DNA of 64,000 nucleotides from Corbicula japonica. Taxonomy: Eukaryota; Mollusca; Bivalvia; Venerida; Cyrenidae. The position numbers and the translations under genes were made by a program. Location of the stretch: NCBI GenBank assembly GCA_038501625.1, contig JAZAYU010000013.1, positions 3,162,001-3,226,000 on the forward strand. The letters run 5' to 3'. Within the stretch, counting starts at the first letter, position 1; every line of letters begins with the position of its first letter. Of the stretch, positions 1 through 11,700 are shown piece by piece. The notes below the pieces were generated by a model. It was not told the origin of the DNA and searched no databases. It worked only from the letters and a program-made list of their open reading frames with translations.

Positions 1-1779
1 TCTGTGCAGAAATTGATTAAGGGAAGACCCTTTTGTACAAGATGTTGCTCACAATTACTCAACTTAACAAGACATAGTTATGAGTTTTTCTATTGAAAAT
101 TTGTGTTCAGTTTGTGTTTTTAAGGTACTAGTGCTTGCAAGTATGGAAGCTGACAGTCATGGCCTGCAGAAAAGGGATCTTACTACAGTTCTTTAGAGAT
201 ACCAGTGTTTAACCTTTTACTCCATAGATACACCTTTATTGCATTCTGTGCCATTTACTCAGGATCTGTGCTGTTTGCTTTTTGGTCACAAATTATCTTT
301 AACATCAAAAAGCAAACAGTTTAAATCCAGATCAAATGGCTAAGATGTGCTGGCAGGTCAGAATCAGGATCTACAGTGCATGAACTTGTGTTAAGACGGG
401 TGTATATGAAGTAAAGGATTAATACTTATGAGGATTTTAAACTTAATGGATTTATTTGCCAAAAAAATAATATTGTTGTAGAGATTTATAAAGCTTTGTT
501 TAAAGAGGTTAGGGTCTCATTTTGTATACTCTGGCTGTAAAAGAAAATGTTGTTTCCATTTCATTGGTGCTGAATTTTGTAAATAATGTATGAAAATCAT
601 CATTAATCAGTATTTGACATTTTAATGTATGTTTGTGTCTGCATCAGACTGGAGGATACTGGTAGTGATATGCAAGACCACTTGATACACACAGCATTTG
701 CCTGCTGGTCATGTAGGTCTTTATGTATCTATTTTGAAGAAAAGAACTATAAGGGAAGGCTTTTGTCCATCATTTCATCTGATTTTCATCTGGAAAACTT
801 AACATTATTTTTAATTTTGCCATTTCTTGATCAAATTTTATATTGCTCATGAAAATAGATTTGTTATGTAGCGAAATTCTAATGATCAGAGTCACATTGA
901 CAGAGTTATACCTCTTTTTCATACAAAGTTTATGAGGGCGACCCAAATGTTCACTTGTAAACCCATCTAGTCTCGTTTTTACGTTCAGTTATTTGCAGTC
1001 AAGCTTGCAGAATTGAACTGACAGCATTAACTTATATATGATCCATGATAGACCCCACATAAAAGATTGTCAATATGCTTACACCAACGTGACTGCATTA
1101 AACACATTTTTATTATATATGTATCAAGAAAAATCTTTTATTTGGATTTGTAAGAATTGAGATGAAAAAAGGTAAGATATGCTTCTGTTAACTGCCTTCA
1201 GTGCACTAACAATTTATGCATCATTTGGCTACACTATAAACCATTGGACAATTCAGTAAGATATACTTTATTTATTACCAACACAAAATACTGTTTTGTC
1301 CCAACCTGAAAAAAGTAGGCATGTGCTGCCACTGTAAGAATTTTTTTAAGTAGGCAATACACAATGAAAATAATAAAGGTTCACAAAATTTATTATTCTA
1401 ATGTAAAGTCATCGACAAATCATATTCACCATAACAAATTTAATTGACTTTAGGTAAGATCAGAACTTCATGGTCCTAGATTTTGTGTGAATGTTTATTA
1501 ATTGACGATTCATTATTTTACAGCTGACCCTTTATTAATTTTATTGAATGTGTTATTGTATCTTGACTGTGAATAGTTGTGAAATTATTTTAAATTTTTA
1601 CAAGTTTATTTATGCTGTAAGCAAAATTATCCTCTGAATCTCAATATCACACCAATGAGTTACACAATAAAATTTTAAAAAATCTGTTTTTACTTTTATT
1701 TGTTCCCAATATTTATAATTAAGTATGAATATGAAAAGAAAGAATGTTGGGTTTTTTTTGTTACCGTTGAAAGCCCAGG
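1..1779. other. No gene seen; one MITE-B copy
   Basis: AT-rich sequence without codon-biased frames. The frame at 625-852 has no recognisable domain. Only the MITE-B copy at 209-422 is identifiable. Confidence 0.5.
209..422. repeat. MITE family B copy
   Basis: Starts TTAACCTTTTACTCCATAG and ends AAAGGATTAA. The core arms carry AGATC palindrome remnants. It is diverged from consensus. Confidence 0.65.
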
Positions 1780-2285
1780 GCCCATTATTTTAAAACTGAG
1801 ATTGGAGATATGCCTTATGTAATTGGCTGACCTTTATCTCCATAGTAAACAACCACATGCTGTGATTGGCTTATATTGGTCTTCAAAATGAAGATGCTAA
1901 GATTGGATTTCAGTCTTATATACCACGGTGATTAGATTTGCTGAAACTGGTTTCCAAAAAAAAACAAACAATCTCGCGCTTAGATTGAAAATCAGCCTTT
2001 TCTACTGAGAATGTGATTGGCTGAAAATGGTCTTCCATAGTGACCAATCACATGCCGACATTGGAGATCAGCCTTCAATACTTAGCCGCTTATGGCTGAA
2101 ATTGATTTCCAGAATGACCAATCACTGCCGAGATTGGAGGTCAACCTGATACCCTGAGAAACTGATTGACTAAAATTGGTTTCCAAAATGACCAATCGCA
2201 TGTGGAGTTTCGAGATCAGCCTTATATACTCAGTAGGTGATTGGCCAAAATTGGTCTTGAAAAAAAAAATCACCCACTCAGATTG
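1780..2285. repeat. CCAAT-rich minisatellite, about 75-bp period
   Basis: About six degenerate units, each with GATTGGCTGAAATTGG, GACCAATCACATG and GAGATCAGCCTTATA. The GATTG core recurs at 2015, about 2090, 2164 and 2239. The left end (GGGCCCATTATTTTAAAACT) and the internal words match MITE family A, so this looks like an internally amplified relative of that element. Confidence 0.7.
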
Positions 2286-2466
2286 AAGACAAAATAAGGC
2301 AATTTGATCAGTTGAAAACGAGGGTTTCTCTTGTTGCAGTCGATAAGCTTTGTTTTCTCATGGAGGCACAGAAATATGTACTTGTATACTTATACTTACT
2401 ACAGCCTGCAGTCCCTAAATAAATAGACAAGCTAGTTGTGTAGCCTTTCTCTCATTTCACACAAGA

Positions 2467-2650
2467 TTAAACCTTTCCTCTATAGACACACCTTTCTTGC
2501 ATGGGCGAACAGTGTAGATCCAGATCAGCCAGCACATCTGTGCTGTCTGATCAAGATCTGCATTGTTTGCTTTTTGATCTGTTAAGTTATTTCTGACCAA
2601 ATGTGACCAGTGCAGATCCTGATCAGATCTACACTGTTTGCTACTGTGAT
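2467..2650. repeat. MITE family B copy, 3' end lost
   Basis: Begins TTAAACCTTTCCTC and has a full left arm with GTGTAGATCCAGATCAGCC. It breaks off in the right arm at about 2650. Confidence 0.75.
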
Positions 2651-2685
2651 ATGTTGTCTAGTTATTGATCAGCAGTTTTTGTGTT

Positions 2686-2760
2686 CAATGTCACTGTGAC
2701 CTTTGACCTACTGACCTGAAAAGGTCAATTAGGGGTCATCTACTCATCATGACCAACCTC
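2686..2760. repeat. Dispersed repeat rich in nuclear-receptor half-sites
   Basis: Contains CACTGTGACCTTTGACC followed by GACCTGAAAAGGTCA and AGGGGTCATCT. Similar TGACC-rich sequence lies at 18244-18500 and 62770-62910. Confidence 0.45.
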
Positions 2761-2790
2761 CACACCAAATATGAAGACTGTACTTGATGT

Positions 2791-3446
2791 CTTGTTATTA
2801 ATCAGACAAGATGTGGTGTACAGACCGACCAACATGGGCAAAGCAATATACCCCCACTTCTTCGAAGGGGTGCATAATATGCGGGGATCACCGAAGTAAC
2901 TGAGCATTGCTGAAGTTGCTTCAGTTCGCATTTTATACAATTAGACCACTTTCTGTTTATGGATGCACTTTCAATACATACAATGCCTTTACAGGATATC
3001 GTACAGCTCTATCAGACTGGTTAGATGATCTACAGATTTTTTCTATATTGGTCTGTGGACATATCCTTGACTTTATGGTGAACATACTCAAGTTTCAAAT
3101 CATTATCCAGCTCTATGTCTTGTTATTGATCAGACAAGATGTGGTCTACTGACCGACCAACATGGGCAAAGCAATATACCCCCACTTCTTCGAAGGGGTG
3201 CATACCTAATATTCGGGGATCACCAAAGTAACTGAGCATTGCTGAAGTTGCTTCAGTTCTCATTTTATACAATTAGACCACTTTCTGTTAATGGATGCAC
3301 TTTCAATACATACAATGCCTTTACAGGATATCATACAGCTCTATCAGACAGGTTAGCTGATTTGCATATCCTTTCTATATGGGTCTGCGGACATATCTTT
3401 GACTTAATGCTGAACACATACTAAAGTTCAAATAATTATCTTGAAA
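2791..3446. repeat. Two-unit tandem duplication, 328-bp period
   Basis: The landmark CATGGGCAAAGCAATATACC occurs at 2833 and 3161. The remainder, including CTTCTTCGAAGGGGTGCAT and TTGCTGAAGTTGCTTCAG, also repeats at this offset with scattered substitutions. The small frames at 2907 and 3239 are the two copies of one meaningless frame. Confidence 0.85.
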
Positions 3447-3998
3447 ATTAAGTAGTTTCCAGCATAAACTGTTTATGACCAAGCAAGCAACCAAACCAAT
3501 TAACTTCAAATATTTTTGTCAAAACTTTCAACCTCGCAGCCTAAACACTATGAGGTTAGCATTACAAAAGGACTGCACTTCGATTGAAAATAAGCTAACT
3601 AGCTACTGAGCACACAAGAACTTGCACTATCTCTTGTTTGTTGTTTTCCGGGGGGAAGTTTGGATACATTGTAAAGAAAATAACAGATATTTGGACACAA
3701 ACAAATTTATTTCTTTTTAAAAGAGAAAACTTGTACAACTATCTGCCTAAAATATGACATTTAAAGAAAATGCTGGATTCTTAACAAATCAAAATGGTAA
3801 AGAATGTGAAAAAGACAGCCAACAATTATGCAGGTTCCACATGGACATGTTTACTTACACCTATTCATGGAAAATATGATATGTTTCAACATGCAAAACA
3901 CCAGGGGACAATTCATGGAGGTACAACCACACAAAAGTTGAGTTTATTTATTTTTTTAAAAGAAACTACTAACAGTCATGATAAACCGCGTACATTGA
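3447..3998. other. No feature seen
   Basis: Unique AT-rich sequence. The 74-codon frame at 3794 has no recognisable domain. Confidence 0.4.
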
Positions 3999-4236
3999 CT
4001 AAACCCTTTCCTCCATAGACACATCTTTATTGCGTGGGCGAACAGTGTAGATCCAGATCAGCCAGCACATCTGTGCTGTCTGTTCAGGATATGCACTGTT
4101 CGCTTTTTTGATTCATAGGTTATTTCTTACCAAAATGCGACCAGTGCAGATCCTGATCAGAAGGCATGGATGTGCAAGCTGACTTGGACTTGGTCGCACA
4201 TGCGGAAAAATGCTTATATATGGAGGAAATGGTTAA
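3999..4236. repeat. MITE family B copy, near full length
   Basis: Borders CTAAACCCTTTCCTCC and GGAGGAAATGGTTAA. The left arm (GTGTAGATCCAGATCAGCC) and right arm pair through most of their length, giving a foldback of about 238 bp. Confidence 0.85.
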
Positions 4237-4566
4237 TCCTTTAGTGGTAAGCACAGCTTTTTTGACATTTTGGGCAAAGTGTAGACCCACATCAGCCTCT
4301 GTATTTGCAGTCTGAATTCAAGGGCCCAAAATCATAAAACTGTGATTGGAGACCAGTCTCAAATCTCAAGCTTCTGAGATGGAGACTTCATTTCAGGCAA
4401 TCAGATGCTTGAGATTTGAGACTGATCTCCAACCACAGGTTTATCATCTTTGGCAAAGATCTACTCTGTTTGCTACTAAGTATAGATATTAAATTTCTGT
4501 AGTCAGACACCTATGATCACTAAATAAACTGACTCAAATTGACAAGTTTTGTAGGTGAAAGGTTAA
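4233..4566. repeat. MITE family B copy interrupted by MITE A
   Basis: Begins at the shared TTAATCCTTTAG junction with the previous copy and ends GTGAAAGGTTAA. The left part (GTAGACCCACATCAGCC) and the right part (GATCTACTCTGTTTGC) are separated by the MITE A insertion at 4322-4455. Confidence 0.6.
4322..4455. repeat. MITE family A copy (palindromic), nested in MITE B
   Basis: Left arm GGGCCCAAAATCATAAAACT with GACCAGTCTCAAATCTCAAG; right arm CTTGAGATTTGAGACTGATC ending TTTATCATCTTTGGC. The arms pair over about 60 bases. Confidence 0.8.
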
Positions 4567-4787
4567 CAACATATATTGTCTTTTTTGGTTTTCAGCAGCT
4601 GTTCTCATCCAAGCATGAAATTTAAGCTTACAGCAATCATTTTCTGTGCTTGGCTTCTGGCTACAGCATTGCATGTGCTTGCAAATAACAGGGCTGTACA
4701 CAAATAGAACTCACTGAACTGCTTTCAGGAAACTAATAAACAGCAAATATCTTCCTTTTTTGTTCAAATTCACATGAAAGCCAATAA

Positions 4788-4934
4788 GGGCCCAAGATCA
4801 TAAAACTACGTTTTGAGATCAGTCTCAAATCTCAAGGATCTGATTGGCTGAAATGGCGACTGGTCGCCATTTCAGCCAATCAGATCCTTGAGATTTGAGA
4901 CTGATCTCCAGATTTAGTTTTATGATCTTGGGCA
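4788..4934. repeat. MITE family A copy, near-perfect palindrome
   Basis: Left GGGCCCAAGATCATAAAACT; right TTTTATGATCTTGGGC. The centre ATGGCGACTGGTCGCCAT is a perfect hairpin tip. This is the best-preserved A copy together with 52844-52991. Confidence 0.9.
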
Positions 4935-5994
4935 CTGAATGTTCAGAAAAAATTATTATTAACATTATATATGCAAATCAAAAGAAATAAACCTCAATTC
5001 TGTAAGTTGTATTATGTATAAATATTCATCAAAAATTTAGTACAAAATGTATAAAAAATCTCTAACTATGAAGGCCATTCAAAAGAAGCACTGGGATTGC
5101 ATTGTTTTGGGGCTTTTCACAATCAAGTAACAAATAAGCAGGAGGGTCTGTCAAATTTTAAAATTTCTGGAACAGCCATCTGATTTTATTAAACAGTATT
5201 ATCATGAAACAGTGTTGATTTCTGAAACATGAAGTTGATGGTATTTGTTTTGTTTTTTTAAAGTACCCCGAACAAAGTAATTTACTATGCATTGTATGAA
5301 CGGAATCCGTCTCGTGCTTTTTTTTTTTTAATTTACACAAATACAGTCACGATTTAGATAAGACAATTCAATATGATCGGAAAATCTGTTCTTTTCATCA
5401 AATAGCTAAAGACATAATACAAGATCATTTCTATCAAATTTACTCTCCCAATTTTGTTAAGTCAGCACATTAAAATTTAAAAAAATATTCACAATACTAA
5501 ACTTTTGAAAATAATGGTCTTGAATAAATTTTATACTTGACAGCTTGATTATGGGAGTTTAACCCACTCCCCCACCACACCCACCATACACAGTCTAACC
5601 AAGTGTATGTAGTTTGGGAAATGAAATACTACGTTCTATTATGCATCTTTCAAAAATATAGCTGTTTTTCTACAAATTTTATTGGTCAAATATATTGGGT
5701 TAGATGCAAGATAACTGTAACACACACCCACACCCACATTTGACACTATTTTTGGAAGAATTATACAATGTAAATGAAACAACAGTTTTAATTAACCAAC
5801 AACCAGGTTTTCTTCCTCAAAAGGAAAGGTATAAAATAACAGGGTCATAACAAAGCTCATTGATTACCATTATTCGGTCCAGCAAGACAAATTCTCTAGA
5901 AGAAATTGAAAATAGTAACTGCATTTGACCAGCCCTCAACTCAAAGACTAGCATAATTTGGCCTGCTGCTTCTAGTAACTGTATGAAAAACTGT
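4935..5994. other. No feature seen
   Basis: AT-rich sequence with A/T runs (5319-5331). The minus frames at 5158 and 5817 have no recognisable domains. Confidence 0.4.
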
Positions 5995-6206
5995 ATTTTT
6001 TGTCCCAGTCTGATGTGGCTGGTACCAGGACTCAACCTGATTCTCAGTCAAAAATGTGCCTGGATCCAATACCGGTACTCCACCTGGTTCCCTGTGCAAC
6101 ATTTGGCTGGTACCAAGTCTGAAAAGTGCCTGTTACCCAGACAACACCTGGTTCCCAGTCTAACATGTGACTGGATCCAGGAATACACCTGGTTGCCAGT
6201 CTGATA
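5995..6206. repeat. Degenerate minisatellite, about 45-bp units
   Basis: Recurrent words are CCAGTCTGATGTGGCTGGTA, TGGATCCA, CACCTGGTTCCC and CAGTCTAACATGTGACTGG, in about four to five imperfect units. The open frames on both strands here follow from the repeat. Confidence 0.6.
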
Positions 6207-7477
6207 CACATTCACCTCAAAACCACCCATTTAAAATTGTATTTATAACAAACAAAAAAACAACACATATCAGCCAGGCAGTAAAATATAATTTGTTTGT
6301 AAAAAAATCTTACTAACACAGTATAATCATATCAAATAATCTTATTCACAACATAGTTTTGTACAAGCCATTTGTTAAAGAACTAACACAACATACAATA
6401 AAGCTGAACAAATACTACCCTAAATTTTACCCAAAACAACCGCAATTACGGTACAAATAACCCAGGCAGTTATACAGGTTTTGTTTATCAAGCTTTATGA
6501 CCAATCAGCACTCAAGTACCGACGTATAATTTACAAAATGGGAAGCAAAATGTCTAGCATCAATTTAAGCACAAGCAATTTGTGCACATACACCACCAAT
6601 GTGCATAAACATGAAAATATTACAATATTTTGTGCAATGATTCATGTTGCTTACTGCAAATCAACTTATTGGTTCTATTTTAACACATTTTATGCAACAT
6701 CTAATCACTCATTTTCTTTAAAATGATTTGGAGCAAGAATATACTATTGGTCAATGAAAACACATCACCTTATAAATGCATTTCTAGTCAAGCTATAATA
6801 CTAAAAAACGAACAAAAAATCCATACATGCCTGTATTTGGCAAGTAAGCATTCTTTATAGAAAATCAATTAATTTCAAATGTTCATCTTTACCATTCAAT
6901 GTTGTGCTGAAATAACTATTAATTAATTTGGTAATAATTTCCATTACTTTGTAACATGCTATGATGTGTAAATTTTGTACATTTCTTAAACATCCCTATT
7001 TCGCATTTCTTAAACATCCCTATTTTTGAGCTCACATTATTTCCTACAATTTTCAAAGAAAACTGTAATAGACTAATGCTTTCTTCAATGGGATATGAAT
7101 GTTATCTATGTGCAAGCAGTGAGATCTGAATCAGCCAGCACATCAGTGCTGTCTGGTATGTATCTACACTGACTGCAAATGCGATAAAATCTGTATACAT
7201 GTAGCAAAGAGTTTAACACAAAACTGTACAATCTCTTTCTAAAAATTTGAAAAGATCACATACAATTTGGGCATTCAGATCTTGTCATGCATTTTCATAT
7301 AACTATAGTATAAACATCTGTGATGTAACTCCAAGTTCATGATGTCATTCTTAACAGTGTTTATTAATAATTACATCTTTATTTCAAGACAATAACTCAT
7401 CAAGCAACCATTTACACAATGAATGTTCACTTTGTGTGAATCAAACTTTAAATAAAATTTATACCAGAGTGCAGATG
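6207..7477. other. No gene; small direct repeat and a MITE-B fragment
   Basis: A tandem repeat of TTTCTTAAACATCCCTATTT lies at about 6981-7025. A MITE-B fragment with AATCAGCCAGCACATCAG lies at about 7085-7215. The rest is unremarkable AT-rich sequence. Confidence 0.45.
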
Positions 7478-7848
7478 AGGCAATAGAAAAAAATATTTTA
7501 GATTTTCATCCCCACCCACCCCTGTCCAAAACCACCTGGCCCAAAAAATTTATTGGTAAAAAAAATCGGATCATATTCTGTTCCTGATAGAAAGGGGTTT
7601 TAGACCATCCCCGATACTGATGCTTAGATTATTAAGTAAAAAAAACCCATATGGATGGCAAAAATAACACAAAATGTTCATCATTTCAAAGCTTACCCAA
7701 GGCGATGGTGTCATCATGCTACTTTTGTTAGTTTATACTTCTATTCTCAGGGATTTTGTATATAAAAAATAGAAAATAAAAAGTGTCCACCTGCCTACTT
7801 TTTTCCCAAAATATGGATGAGAATCTAACAATTTATTTTCTCTGGCCT
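7478..7848. repeat. MITE family C copy 1, about 33-bp TIRs
   Basis: Left end AGGCAATAGAAAAAAATATT then TTAGATTTTCATCC; the right end, read inverted, is AGGCCAGAGAAAATAAATTG then TTAGATTCTCATCC. A longer copy of the same family is at 46347-46831. No coding capacity. The target duplication is unclear. Confidence 0.8.
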
Positions 7849-7977
7849 GAGGTATATGCCAGTACATCATTTGCATACATGTGTTGTTCTCTTCACAAAA
7901 TAAACCATACTTTTTTCAACAGGGCATAAAAACAGCTGTGGCAGATATGGCAATTGTTTTGTAAATGTGATGTGCAT

Positions 7978-8190
7978 TTAACCCTTTATTCCATGGGCAA
8001 TGACTTATATGACTGATATGTTAACAAGTAGATCCAGATCGGCCAACTCATCCATGTAAGATGAACTGGTCGCCTTCTTGGTCTGAAAAACAAGAAACCT
8101 TCTGAAATTCAACGTGACAAAGGCAAAGCTGATCTGGATCTCTACTGATTGCACATGGGATAAAAGCCTTATCCAGGGATAAAAGCATCA
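7978..8190. repeat. MITE family B copy, diverged
   Basis: Starts TTTAACCCTTTATTCCATGG and includes GTAGATCCAGATCGGCC and GATCTGGATCTCTACTG. The right end is degraded. Confidence 0.6.
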
Positions 8191-8516
8191 ATAGCACCTT
8201 TGTGTGGTCCATATGCTGGCAAATTTGTGTAAAGCAATATTACTATTTTCTTGTTAAACTGGTGATGGTTTGCACATTACTTTTTTTTATTTCATGGGTG
8301 CTAGTACTGTTTTTGCAATAAGTTGATAAAGCAGCAATTGATAAAAATTAATTGCACAAATTTCAGTATTTTATTTTATGAAATAGGTGCTTTGTTCAAA
8401 TGAAGGCACAGAATGCAGAGAAAAATATTAGCAGCACACTATAGTTTTTTCCCATCAAGGTCTTTATTTCTGCCACACTAACAAAACTATAATCACATAA
8501 AAAAAAGCTTTCAAAT

Positions 8517-8522
8517 TTTATT
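8517..8522 (-). promoter_or_regulatory. Possible AKAP1 polyadenylation signal
   Basis: AATAAA on the minus strand, about 140 bases past the stop codon, preceded by an A-rich run. AATAAA is frequent in DNA this AT-rich, and the real 3' end may lie further left. Confidence 0.3.
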
Positions 8523-8662
8523 TTTTTTTTAAACTTTGACCGATAACCTATGGGAAGTTAACTTCTAATCTCAACACAAAAAATAAACACTTTGTTAAAT
8601 CTTGCTCACACAGACATGTTATTAGTTGATAATGGTAGAATGTATCATTCTGTTTTTCCTCT

Positions 8663-8728
8663 TCACTCCATCACTTCCATCCATCTCACAACCCCTCTGT
8701 TCACCATTTCTCTGTTTACAAGAAGGGC
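8663..8728 (-). CDS. AKAP1: AKAP1 terminal coding exon 7
   Basis: The acceptor TTTCAG is at 8729-8734. Twenty-one codons then TGA at 8663-8665. It encodes ALLVNREMVNRGVVRWMEVME, matching the family pattern of a V-N-R-x-L/M-V-x-R-G stretch followed by a Trp at the C-terminus. The phase joins exon 6 exactly. It is too short to stand out as an ORF in this frame. Confidence 0.9.
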   Translation of the reverse strand, partial: ALLVNREMVNRGVVRWMEVME

Positions 8729-11700
8729 CTGAAATCAAGAAAACAAGAATGCCAGTTATAAAAGACACCATTAATTCATTTATTTTCCTTGACTGGAGAT
8801 TTAATTGGTGAATCTTTAACAGTTTAAGAGCTAAGCACACCGTTTGTCAAACTTGTGACAGAGTAGACCCCGACTAGCCAACATATAAGCTAGACTGATC
8901 AGTGTTTACACTGTTTGATATATAGTTTATAAAATTCATTTGATGAATTTCGGAAAAACTCAAATTGATAGAGAAGTGAGTCCATTAAAAATACACTGGG
9001 TAGAGGTTTATAAACTAATTGTAATCAAAATGTTAACTGCTCTCTAAACTACAGGCTCATTCCATAATGAAATCCACGAAGATTTAATCTACCAATGCTA
9101 ACAAGTTTCCAGGAATACAATTTAACAATATATCACGATCTCCCATATTCACCTTTATTATTTCTAGTAAGATGTTGACTACATGTATAGATTTCCCTTC
9201 CTGTGCAAGCAGTGCAGATCTGATCTGGATCTACAATGGTTGCTTCTTGGTCAGAAATATTCTAGTGAAACAAAAGCAGCTTATATTCTGGTCAGATGGC
9301 CCAAATGTGCCAGCTGATCTGGATCTACATTGTTTGCCCATATTTCTCCACTTGTTGATCAGAAGTTAAATGCTTGAATCACATATCTTTGATTACACTG
9401 AAATTTGAGATTTAACAAATTTCTCTTATTCTTCCTTCCCACTGAGCTAAATGTACTTGCTAAATGTATGTACTTACAGAATTGGCACCACAAATCTGGT
9501 AGACATGTATGTAAGGAATTCCATCTTCCGCTCTGCCAACCACCTGGCCCTGGAGTAACTTCCCTTGAGTTAACTCTTCAAGAACAACAGCTGCTTCAGC
9601 ACTGAAATACTGCTCGTCTGAAACAGCAAAGATAAAAATTAATGTTGTTATACTCAGTTCTTAACAGCATTATTATCACTAGAATTTGGTATTCCATGTC
9701 GCCTTAGTTGCATTTGAAAAGGGCATAACTAAAAAAATAGTGAAACAGGAGTTATTATTCTTGTTGTCACTGATGGCTTTGTTCATGCAGATGATATATT
9801 CTAAGTATTAAGTAAATAGAACAAGTACATTCAAAGTTAAACGCAACATTAAGTTTCATGATAAAGTTATGGGACTACTGGACACTGCAGCTGCCGTCAG
9901 ACGATAGGATCCCTATGCGTCTCCCTGCTATAACAGGTAACACAATAATTTGTCTATATATTCTTTAGCTTTTGTTTCAGTACAAGTATTTTACACAACA
10001 CATCAGAATTTATTTTGACCTTTTCCATTGGAATAAAAGGTAATAAGGTCATCTGTATCCAAGTAAAATTAATTTTACCTTCTTTCAGGCATCAACCCAA
10101 TCAGAATTACACGAACCTGCCTGAAAAGTTCTTAAATTTTTTTGTTAATTGCAAACATTCCTTCAATTTTTATTTAAGGATTTTTTCACAAACCCAGAAA
10201 TTTCAATGGATCTTTAGCTGAAACTCTCATGGGAAAGTAATTGGAAGATATCATTGTATTTTTGATGAATTCTCAAAAAAACATTAATTTCTAAGGACGT
10301 AAACCTGTGCAAGCAAAACAAAGGTTTACTTGTAATAGTGCTCTGCATTTTAACGAAACCACACGGGCTTCAACAGACAAATTCAACATACTTTCCAGTG
10401 GTGTAATGTTGGCCAGATAGCATTCTACAGCTTCAAATGGCAGGGTCATGAAGTCACTGCGGATCTGCTTTAGCAATGAGCTTGAGATACGAGCGTAGCC
10501 TCCGTAATCCACATACTTGATGTCACATTCTCCAGTTTCCTCATGAGATGCCATTATCTGAGCACGGTACCATCCATTCAACATTGGGGCTGAACAAATT
10601 ACACCAGCTGAAAAAAAGATCTTGAAACTAAGTACCAGCAAAGAATTGAAGTAAAATTTTACTTCACTGTTACATAATTATAATCTGTTTCATTTCATTA
10701 AGGAACAGTCATCTGCTTTATGCAGCATACTTGCCATATCCCTCGGCATGGGGAAAAATCCCCAGGAATTTTTAGCCATCCCCTGGTCCCCTGGCAGGAG
10801 ACAGGAGACCAAAACCCCCTGGAATTAACAAAAGTCAAAACAGTATAAAAATTCATTTTTGTCGCTTTAAAGCAACGGGCATTTATCTAAATGCCAAGTA
10901 CAGTCATGTACCTCAGACAATATCTAACAGTTGTGTCAAAATGTTCCAATTCGTCTAATTAGTGTCACTGCGTGGATTACTGACTACTGATGACAAAATG
11001 AAAATTGTTTATTGGATAATTGATTGTTTATATAGGTAATTGTTCATGAAATCACAAGTATACCATTTGTTTTATCTGCCACCTGACTACAATTAGCAGA
11101 TTGAAGGTATTTTATGATGTCCAAAATATGTGTGTATCCAGATAATGGGACACTTTCTGATCGAATTATTTGTCTGCTGACCAACAATTAACATTTATGC
11201 ATGATTGCAAATAAATTTTTTATAGATGAAGGATGAAATGACCAGTCAAGCTGGTACTTGCAACGTTGGAATACAAATAAAATACTAGCCAAGCTGCTAC
11301 ATTTCATATATTCAGGGATGGATCCAGATGGGGTTCAGTAATGTGGCTCAAACATATTTTCTGTGCAGCAATATTAAATTTTCAATGGGATTTTGAACAG
11401 AAAATGGAAACTGTCATGTAAACACACTAAGCCAGCCCCAAACAAACCCCTTGAGCATACCAAGAAAGATTCAGATTGACTCTCAGTCTAGTTTGACTGC
11501 AAAGAACATTCACCATATGTTGAGTGTTAAATTTAATGAACTCAGCATCTGCAGCAAGTTAATACCATTAAAGTCCATGTTAGTGAACTCAAAGAATTGT
11601 AGTAACTGATGTTAGTCTGTGCTGTGAATATCAGAATTTGTGAGTTCATGTAGCATGTTTGTTTTATATAGTTTACATGTTTCAAAAATACATAATAAAA

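Noticed and set aside
625..852. 75-codon frame near the left end
   Set aside because: No domain, no splice context or homology I could support.
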